Part shown: positions 57,165 through 64,000 of the stretch, piece after piece
How positions within the stretch are numbered: position 1 is the first letter of the stretch
How the letters are laid out: each line of letters opens with the position of its first letter
NCBI GenBank assembly: GCA_037893245.1
Contig: JBAIAA010000518.1
Span: 248,001-312,000 of the forward strand
Origin: Crossaster papposus
Taxonomy: Eukaryota > Echinodermata > Asteroidea > Velatida > Solasteridae
Direction of reading: 5' to 3'
Length of the DNA stretch: 64,000 nucleotides
Made by a program: the position numbers and the translations under genes
Notes under the pieces: model-generated
Database searches by the model: none
Seen by the model: the letters and a program-made list of their open reading frames with translations, nothing else
Told to the model about the DNA's origin: nothing

Positions 57165-58495
57165 GCTCCTGCGTTTTAGACCGTCAATTACCGTTGTATG
57201 CAAGCCTAGCCAATCAGCACTTGCGAGTGTTCATGAGGTCAGCGGTGCTTGTGTCACATCCAAAGTCGGGGCCGTACCTTAGCTTATTGTTATTCGTAAT
57301 AAGGCCTGGCATACAACCTACATGATTATTCATTTTTTTGGTAATATACACGCCCTCCTCCCGCTGGCGACTGACACGCCAGATGTGTACAATGGCGCTT
57401 ACAATGACGCCCGGCCCGCTTCTATTGTTACATACATTAGTGAGGATCAAACCACTTTAAACACAGGAAACACATAGGCCTGGTAATTACTTACACCAAG
57501 TATAGAGTATATAAACCAAGCTTTCAGAGTGGATGTTTGTCCCTGATGGTTATTCGTGCCGTCCACGCAAAAACCCAAAAATACCATTTCCACCCCAGGG
57601 AGAGAAAAGGGGTATATTAACTCCCACATCAAAACCCATAAACGTGCACCCCACCCCCAAACATACCGTAAAATGGGGCAACTTTGTCATGCTGGGTAAC
57701 TTTGGCCACTACATGCCAATAATCTTTTGTTGGTGGTTTTATTTATATTTTGGGTCGGGGGGGGGGGGGGATATTTTAGCTTTATTCATACTAGCGTGGT
57801 GGCCAACGTTACCCCAATTCTACATTAAAACAAAACAAACCTATTTTTATTTGTAGAGTTTTCTTATGTCCAAACTGATTTTTGTTACGGTTAAAAACTA
57901 TTTGTTGGCTCAAACCCAACTCTATTGTAAAACATAACACGGAAAATGTAACATTGATTATTGTTCAGTATGCAGAAATATATTGTAAATTGTCCGAAAA
58001 TGTTGCCCAAGGCTTCCCTTTTTACCGGTACGAACACACTGACTTTAATAACTATAAGGTACAAGGGGCACCATTGAGAAACACCTCAAGTGCTTGGTTA
58101 TTATTAAATGGCTTAGGCAAGTAGCAGGCGTTCGTGTTCCCTGCATTTGAAATGGTTTGATCCTGACAACCCGCATCTTGAAATTACAATGCACCATTGA
58201 AATTCCCGCCGTGTCACGTATCCCATTGTACCTTGTAATAATGGAAGCGGGGAGTCATTGCAAACGCCATTGTACACATCTGGCGTTTCAGTCAACATCA
58301 AGAGAAGGGCGTGTATACTAATGTTAGAACAATCATGTAGATCGTATACCAGGCTTTATATTATGAATAACAACAAGCTAAGGTACAGTCCCGATAGTTC
58401 ATTGGATGGGACGCAGGCACCGATGACCTCATGAACACGCGCAAGTGCTGATTGGCTTGTCTTGCGTACAACGGTAATTGACGGTCTCGCACGAA
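57165..58495. mobile_element. Long inverted-repeat (foldback) element, copy 2
   Basis: Orthologous in position to 7036-8675. Arms at about 57165-57480 and 58115-58495 carry the same landmarks (GACCGTCAATTACC, GCCAATCAGCAC, GGCGCTTACAATGACGCC). It is shorter, with an interior deletion and an oligo-G run at 57765-57774. Confidence 0.65.
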
Positions 58496-58694
58496 CTCTA
58501 CTTGGGCGGTTGGTGCAAGGCACGAGGGGGCCTTTTCCAACCCCTGCTTCGGTCCGTATCGGAGTCCATCATGTAATTTGCAAACATGCACGAATGGATC
58601 CAGCTATGCACCGAATCCAGAGTTTAGGAAACGACCCTGCTGGGGCCGTTTTCCAAACCCCACCTTATGCTATATCGTGGATCCATCACCATTG

Positions 58695-59018
58695 CTATAC
58701 ACAATAGCTCTTTTATCGGTCTCCTTATAAGAATGCAGTGTAGATCTAGAGCCAACCAGGTAGTGTTGACAAAAGTTGTTCACATGCACGTGGTATATTG
58801 CGAGCGGCCTTTTAGAGTTTGTTCGTAAAACAAAACGTAACATAACGGTTACTCAGAGCGAAGAAGTAGGCCACGGAGAATCTGGATGCTTGGCCAGTTT
58901 TACCGCACACTTTATAGATGGTACTGTCCAATGCTCCGCTAAGAAATGGCACATTATCTTAATTAATTCGTTCAGGCTCCTCGGTGTACTGCAGTATTTG
59001 GACCTGATTACTACCAAG
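58695..59018 (+). promoter_or_regulatory. Conserved proximal upstream region of gene C
   Basis: Closely similar to 10076-10440 apart from the missing 34-bp hairpin and small deletions. No core promoter motif shared by both copies could be named. Confidence 0.4.
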
Positions 59019-59254
59019 ATGCCAAACAAGACCGTCCAGCAGTTAGACGCCTACATTAAGGCAACAGCCGTCGTGTACGACCACTCCAACACCAAACTCA
59101 TCAACATGAAGACTAAAGTCAAACCAAGGAAGAAACAGGCTTTCCTGTCTGTACTGCATTACAAAAAAACGACTTATGACGATAGCTGTGCAGAGAGACA
59201 ACCATCGAAACGATGTATTCGAAGACCACCGAGTTGCAAACATAACAGTCGGAG
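59019..59254 (+). CDS. Gene C exon 1: basic N-terminal module
   Basis: 236 nt, start context ACCAAGATGCC, phase 2 at GGAG|GTAAAC. Same module as genes A and B with several substitutions (PNKTVQQLDAY, INMKTKVKPRKKQ). Confidence 0.75.
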
Positions 59255-62200
59255 GTAAACACCAATGACAAGTTTATTCAGGAAATGAAGGTGGACATCA
59301 CATTCAAACCTTTTTTTTTAGTTTGAGCAATCTCGTCCGCTAATGTGTAATTATTAGACCAATGACCATCACATCAGCCTTTTTTTCTTCTTCAAATTAA
59401 TGCATGATTAATTTAGTTCGGTTGAAGGAATCTCCAAGATTATATTGGCGACTCTTCCCTTTATTTCACAGTCATGCCGGAAAACAGAAGCTGCAGATAT
59501 TTGTCCGGACTCCCCTCTTACATACACCGAAGACACTTTGTTTCCAACTCGATCCACGGACCTCCATCTTAACTTTGAAAGAGCTAATAGGAAAGACGAT
59601 CGGTGTCGAGGCACGATGTCAGCGTCTGTACATCCGGAGAAACGTCCAGGTACAAGTGCAATTTCCAAACATACAGTCTCGCGCGCGCATCCTTTTCTTT
59701 TAAGTCAAGAAACAATGAAACAAATATTGACACAATCCACAAACATCCCAATCTATAAATATCTAAAAATGTTATAATGTTGATTTTCCTTTTCTCTTAA
59801 ATCTACAGCTTTGTGACTTGTTGACACTTCAAGATAACGGCATTGAGAAAGACGAGAACATCTCACTCCGTCTATCCTTTGGTGGTTTACTTGGCGGTGG
59901 ACCTAAAGGTATATTCATTAAAACAAATAGACAGTGAACAAACAAAATTGGTCACTAAACCAGTCTAAAATGTATTAAATTCTCTGGCCTCGCTGATCAA
60001 AGAATACCAAGAAATTAGGACCCCGACGCCCTCTGCAGATACTGCGCAGTGCCTACATCGGTATTCCAATCTAAATCCTGCTTGAGTCAACATTTACACT
60101 TATTATTCATGTCAGAACGAAACTTCTCTAGCTCTTGTTTAGGTACATTTGACCCTGAAACAGTGAGATTTAGATCAGGAAATGTGTCACTTTTGACTTT
60201 GGATATAGTCCCGAAAATTGAGAAAACATGGAAGGAACTGGCCAACAAGCTGGGATTTGAAGAAGCAGAGATTGTTGAAATCCAAGCTCAGAACGCAAAT
60301 GATTCTAACGAACAGAGCTTGACGATGCTGTTTGCTTGGTGGCAAAAGCAGAGAAAGAGCAAAAAGGCATCTCAGTGGCTAAGAGAAGCACTGATTGCAT
60401 CTGGTATGGCTGATTTGGCGTCCAAAGTACCAGGTAAACCATTACATTACATTAATTTAGATAACTTGCAGTTGTGCTTTTATCGAGTATATCACGGGTC
60501 CAGTGACAAAAAAACGTTTTTGGGTGACTGGATGACTTTAGTTCCTAAAATCTCCGAGATTCACTGACTAACGTCATCGCTCAATAAATATTACAGACCC
60601 AATTTGTTGCTTCTAAGATATTGCCTATATAAGGCTTCTTCAGCCATGAATGATCAAGCTAATTTCATTTTTATGTTTAATATTATCCTTAGATCTAATT
60701 GACACTGCACAACAAGACCAAGAAAGACAAGGGAGTGACGTCATTGCCACGTCATCGGCAACGGATGTCGATTATAAGACATCTCAGCAAGAGGAGCACG
60801 AAATCACAGAGATGACGGCACAGTCTGCGCAAGACAGAACAGACTTAAGTCAAGATACACCACATCAAGAAGGTGTCGTTAGGGTCTTGACAAAGAATCT
60901 GGAACAAGTGAAGACGCCATCACTTAAGGGAACACCAGAACACGAGACTGGCAAATCAGACATGTCTCAGTATGAGACGCATCAAGAGGGAGAGTTCACA
61001 GGTCTCAGGTCCCAACATGAGACGGCAGCATCGGTGGAGCGACTGGTACTTGGGGATGAGCAGATTCTTGATAAACACAGACCCATTACAGAAAAGAAAG
61101 AGGTCATCGTAGTGACATCAGCTGTTAATGAGAGGCTAGGTCAGGGGCAGTTCACTGCTCAGGCAGAGCCGAAGGTGACAGGTACGCACGAATCTGTCTT
61201 AGACCCACATGAGGTAGATGCACATATTCAAATTGCTCAGCAACGGATAGTGGCATTATCTGGACAACAGAGAGGAGATGAGAGTCACAGTTCTGCCACA
61301 GTATCCCAACAGGCCACTGCACTCTTACCCGTTGTACAACGACAGGAGCTGATGCAACCGGTTCCAGTTGATGTCAAAGTTGGTGGGAGAAACAATCCAA
61401 CCTTTCTTGCACCCGTTGTCAGACCTACTTTCAACTTCGTTCAGCATGTTTATGCAGGGGTCGATCCAGGTAAATATTATGCACTACATCAGTTTGATCA
61501 AAACGCACATGACATCTTCCGTTATAGACAACAATACAAAGCACAATGTAAAACAAGCTTCAGCTGTTTGTTTTTTTCAGGACAACGGGATAACAGAATG
61601 CAGAAAGAACATCAAACTGGATCCAAACGACAAACAGGTGAGCCTTAATTGGCAGTCATATGTATCAGTCATCTTTATCAAAGATGCATTTTGCAAGCAT
61701 TCAATTAGTCTCTGTGCTGAGCAAACACGTGTCTGGTTTGATCTGTGTAGTTTTTGTTGTATATTGTAGCGAAATTCAGCGAATCGTTCTTCACTGAGGC
61801 TATCGAGAAAAATTTATAGTGACTGGGAGAAGCCGGCTTTGATTTTAGGTTTTTCAAAGGAAAAGGTTGAATCATTCCAGGCTAAATCCAAAGACAACAG
61901 AGTGAGGCGATGTTAGGAGCCTGGCTGAAGGGGCAGAATAACGATGAAGAAGCGAGACAAATACTGAACAGTGCTTTTACGGAAACGGGTTGGAAAGATC
62001 TGGCACGAACGGTATTAGATAACTAAGCAATTCAGGAGTGATCTAGTAAGGCACTGGTTTACATAGGAAGTATCATACGTTGGAGAGGCACCGGGTGCAA
62101 ACAAAATCACGCGTCTCTCCCTAAAAACGGCCTATCAATGTCGCGAACTACTGCATTGAAGCCTGTTTGAATAGCTGTTGTTTAGCCAATTACATTTTTA

Positions 62201-64000
62201 ATGACATATTAAGCAATATTGACCGTAAAAAGCAATGATAGACCTAACGTATTTTTGTTTTACCAGAGCAACCACTTCTGGATGTAAAAACAACAGTCAC
62301 AAACAAGAAGAAGATGAACGAAGGATTGACAAAGGTCCTTGAAGCTCAAATGCTCAGCTTAATTCAAAGCTATGGTCTGCAATACGTTGAAGAAAAATAC
62401 TTCAAAATTTTCGGAAAGTTCAGGGCCAACCTTCAAGATGTACAGTGCGGATCTGTGACGTTCGTATTCCGCATCGAGAGTCGGGAGGGTCTGGACGAGC
62501 TTTGGGGTGTGTACACCAGGGGGGATCTCGCCAAGAAACTGACAGAGATTCTCATCACGGATGAACTGACAACAGAAGATAAGAGTGACTTGGCCATCGA
62601 GGCGACTATACTTGAAAGCGACTACGAACAGGCTTGCAGATTCTTTGAAGAGTTGGAAAAAGACCAAGAGAAAGGTAGATGATATATGAATCATAAATCA
62701 ATAAACAGTTAAGTCCTTTTCCAAGTTTTGCCAAACATTAAGCTACCCTTGTCGGTTAATATTTTATTTGCAGGTGAAGAGGACTCGGGAGGAATGAAAG
62801 AAGCACAACCTGCAGGAAGCAGCACAACAACGACTGTCGGCAGCTCTGACCCGGCTGAGAACGCTGCTGATAGATGTAAAGAAAAACTGAAGACATTGTA
62901 TATGACCACAGGTAGATATTCACAAATGGTTAAATGGGTAGACGGTGACACCAAGAAGGTTCTAATGCCAAAGCTAACGTTGGTTAAGGCTGACGATCAG
63001 ATAGAGAACAAGGTAATATCATACGAAGATATGTTCCTCGCGAAAACACGGGAGGGCGATTCAATTAATCTGGCCATTCTAAATGGGCCAGATGATGAAC
63101 AAAAGTCCATTCTTTTGGAATGCATTGCATATGATTGGGCAACTGGCTCCAATCCCACACTCAGTAACTTCAAACTTGTTACTGTCCCGCAAATGGAAGC
63201 CATTGAACAAGAGTCTGACCTTATTGACTCGATCTATGCTCAACTGTTGAGTCAAGACACAGATATTGACAGAGGTGACTTGGAGTCATTTATTGACACC
63301 AACCCTCAAAAGGTGCTTGTCCTATGGGATGGATTTGATAAGTCAATCCTCAACCTGGATGAGAACAAAGTTAATTTGGTTCTCAAATTCCTCAATCGGA
63401 TGGCAGCGAAGGGGATACGGGTACTTGTAACCACTCGTCACTCTCACAAATTCCTGAGCAGCAAAATGGTCCAGGAACCTGTCACTCATGTGACAGCTTC
63501 AGAGGTCACTGAGGTCGAGATTGAAGCGCACTTGAAAGAAATTAACTCAGAGGAACCTGGTCTGGCTGAGGATCTCATTGACAGAATCAAATCCTCAGAG
63601 GTTCTCTCCGACTGGGCCAAGAGCTTCCAGCTGATTCCCTTATTGTGTTTATTGTCGAAACAATCACCACTATCCGACACACAATCACGCCTATACAATC
63701 ATGTAATGAAATACATATTTACACAACAGACAGATATGTCGCAAGGAGAAATATCCGGCGTACTTATTTCCATTGGTAGGACTGCATTGAAGGGTCTGCT
63801 TCCCACTCAGCAACGGTTTACATTTCGGGAAAAGAAGCAAAGGTTTACATTTCGGGAAAACGAGTTTTTGAAAGGGGCTCTCAAGAAGGCCTTAGATGCA
63901 GGTCTCCTTATTCGTCGACATGTGCCGATCAGCGACTGCATACAATTTAGTCACAAATCAACACAAGCATATTGTGCTGCTAAATACTGCCAGAGTTTAT
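59019..64000 (+). CDS. NLR gene C (partial): Ubl-Death-TRADD-N-like-NACHT receptor
   Basis: Model: join of 59019-59254, 59472-59649, 59809-59908, 60143-60433, 60693-61469, 61581-61637, 62267-62674 and 62774 to the window end. The frame is continuous and all introns are GT-AG. It keeps the basic N-terminal module but has one Ubl (with the Gly-rich end of Ubl 2) followed directly by one Death domain, a long hydrophilic linker, the TRADD-N-like domain and NACHT. A broken Death-like exon lies in the intron before the TRADD-N-like exon. Leucine-rich repeats are expected beyond the window. Whether the gene is functional cannot be judged from the part present; no stop interrupts the visible exons. 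Confidence 0.78.
59472..59649 (+). CDS. Gene C exon 2: first half of Ubl
   Basis: 178 nt encoding KQKLQIFVRTPLLHTPKTLC, a main-helix segment TLKELIGKTIGVEA and QRLYIRRNVQ. It mixes features of Ubl 1 (HTPKTLCFQL) and Ubl 2 (LYIRR). Confidence 0.8.
59809..59908 (+). CDS. Gene C exon 3: second half of Ubl with Gly-rich end
   Basis: 100 nt encoding LCDLLTLQDNGIEKDENISL then RLSFGGLLGGGPKG, closest to Ubl 2 of genes A and B. Phase 0 in, phase 1 out. Confidence 0.8.
60143..60433 (+). CDS. Gene C exon 4: Death domain
   Basis: 291 nt, phase 1-1, acceptor CTCTTGTTTAG. Death pattern KTWKELANKLGFEEAEIVEI, then LFAWWQKQRKSKKASQWLRE and ALIASGMADLASKVPG. More diverged than the A/B pair. Confidence 0.8.
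60693..61469 (+). CDS. Gene C exon 5: long linker
   Basis: 777 nt, phase 1-1. Shares SSATDVDYKTSQQEEHEITE with gene A exon 9 and ends RPTFNFVQHVYAGVDPG, in the place of the beta-rich end segment. Glu/Gln/Thr-rich and probably disordered. Confidence 0.65.
61581..61637 (+). CDS. Gene C exon 6: small 19-codon exon
   Basis: 57 nt between TTTTTTTCAG and a GTGAGCC donor, phase 1-1, so the frame holds with or without it. No counterpart in A or B. Could be optional; evidence is only the splice sites and open frame. Confidence 0.4.
61770..62026 (+). pseudogene. Broken Death-domain exon in an intron of gene C
   Basis: After TTGTATATTGTAG the sequence reads SFFTEAIEKNL, then in another frame SDWEKPALILGFSKEKVESF, then in a third reading QSEAMLGAWLKG..EEARQIL and ETGWKDLARTVLDN. 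Together these follow the Death pattern of exons A4 and A8, but at least two frameshifts (near 61815 and 61900) and stops break it. It sits where gene A and B have only introns, before the TRADD-N-like exon. I infer a decayed Death exon that is skipped. Confidence 0.75.
62267..62674 (+). CDS. Gene C exon 7: TRADD-N-like domain
   Basis: 408 nt, phase 1-1, very close to gene B exon 9 (EGLTKVLEAQMLSLIQSYGL, CGSVTFVFRIESREGLDELW). Confidence 0.65.
62774..64000 (+). CDS. Gene C exon 8 (partial): NACHT region
   Basis: Open to the window end. GPDDEQKS P-loop-like, VLVLWDGFDK and VLVTTRHSH as in A. Differences: a tandem in-frame 27-bp duplication (two copies of QRFTFRE near 63810-63863) and a 15-bp in-frame deletion shortening VPIGKKSVSDC to VPISDC. 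The upstream part of the exon resembles A more than B. Confidence 0.88.

Larger units (their letters stand above)
53763..59018. repeat. Segmental duplication, right part of the gene C upstream block
   Basis: Collinear with about 4540-10440, starting with the duplicated ATTAG and GTAATTAATAGTCTTGCTCC. Carries copy-specific additions: 22-bp array, two foldback elements, shorter spacing to exon 1. No gene seen in it. Confidence 0.8.

Overview
The window is eukaryotic nuclear DNA from an animal: split genes with GT-AG introns, AT-rich intergenic sequence, and many LINE, LTR, foldback/MITE and minisatellite repeats. A Ty3/gypsy element whose integrase lies upstream of reverse transcriptase (the Gmr1-type order described from deuterostomes), together with large death-fold NLR genes, points to a marine invertebrate deuterostome. 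An echinoderm is my best guess, inferred from gene and transposon types and not proven. I saw no prokaryotic, organellar or rRNA sequence.

The host content is a tandem array of three paralogous NLR-type immune receptor genes, all on the + strand. Gene A (10441-21568, 11 coding exons, 1903 residues) and gene B (25288-36605, 10 exons, 2060 residues) are complete as modelled; gene C (59019 to the window end) is cut inside its NACHT exon. I built the models by hand, and every exon join keeps the reading frame. Gene A encodes: a basic N-terminal module I do not recognise, a ubiquitin-like (Ubl) domain, a Death domain, a linker, a second Ubl, a second Death domain, a linker ending in a beta-rich Asn/Val segment, a TRADD-N-like domain, and one large exon with a NACHT ATPase, about 56-residue double leucine-rich repeats and a Ser/Glu-rich tail. 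Gene B lacks Death 2 and carries a 64-residue repeat in the linker. Gene C has one Ubl and one Death, plus a broken Death-like exon in a later intron. Symmetrical phase-1 introns explain how modules can be lost without breaking the frame.

Layout: 1-3680 intergenic with small foldback elements; 3680-10440 a duplicated upstream block; 10441-21568 gene A; 21569-25287 3' flank and spacer with foldback elements; 25288-36605 gene B; 36606-45165 3' flank of B, interrupted by two LINEs, a tRNA-like SINE fragment and MITEs; 45165-45899 plus 53763-59018 the second copy of the upstream block, split by a 7.9-kb LTR retrotransposon (45900-53762, minus strand) with LTRs that look identical and a 5-bp target duplication; 59019-64000 gene C.

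The proteins look like cytosolic sensors: leucine-rich repeats for ligand detection, NACHT for switching or oligomerisation, and Death, Ubl and TRADD-N-like modules for signalling. The P-loop has lost its conserved glycine in all three genes. Patchwork similarity between copies suggests gene conversion. The most unusual feature is the combination of two Ubl and two Death modules in front of a NACHT-LRR core.
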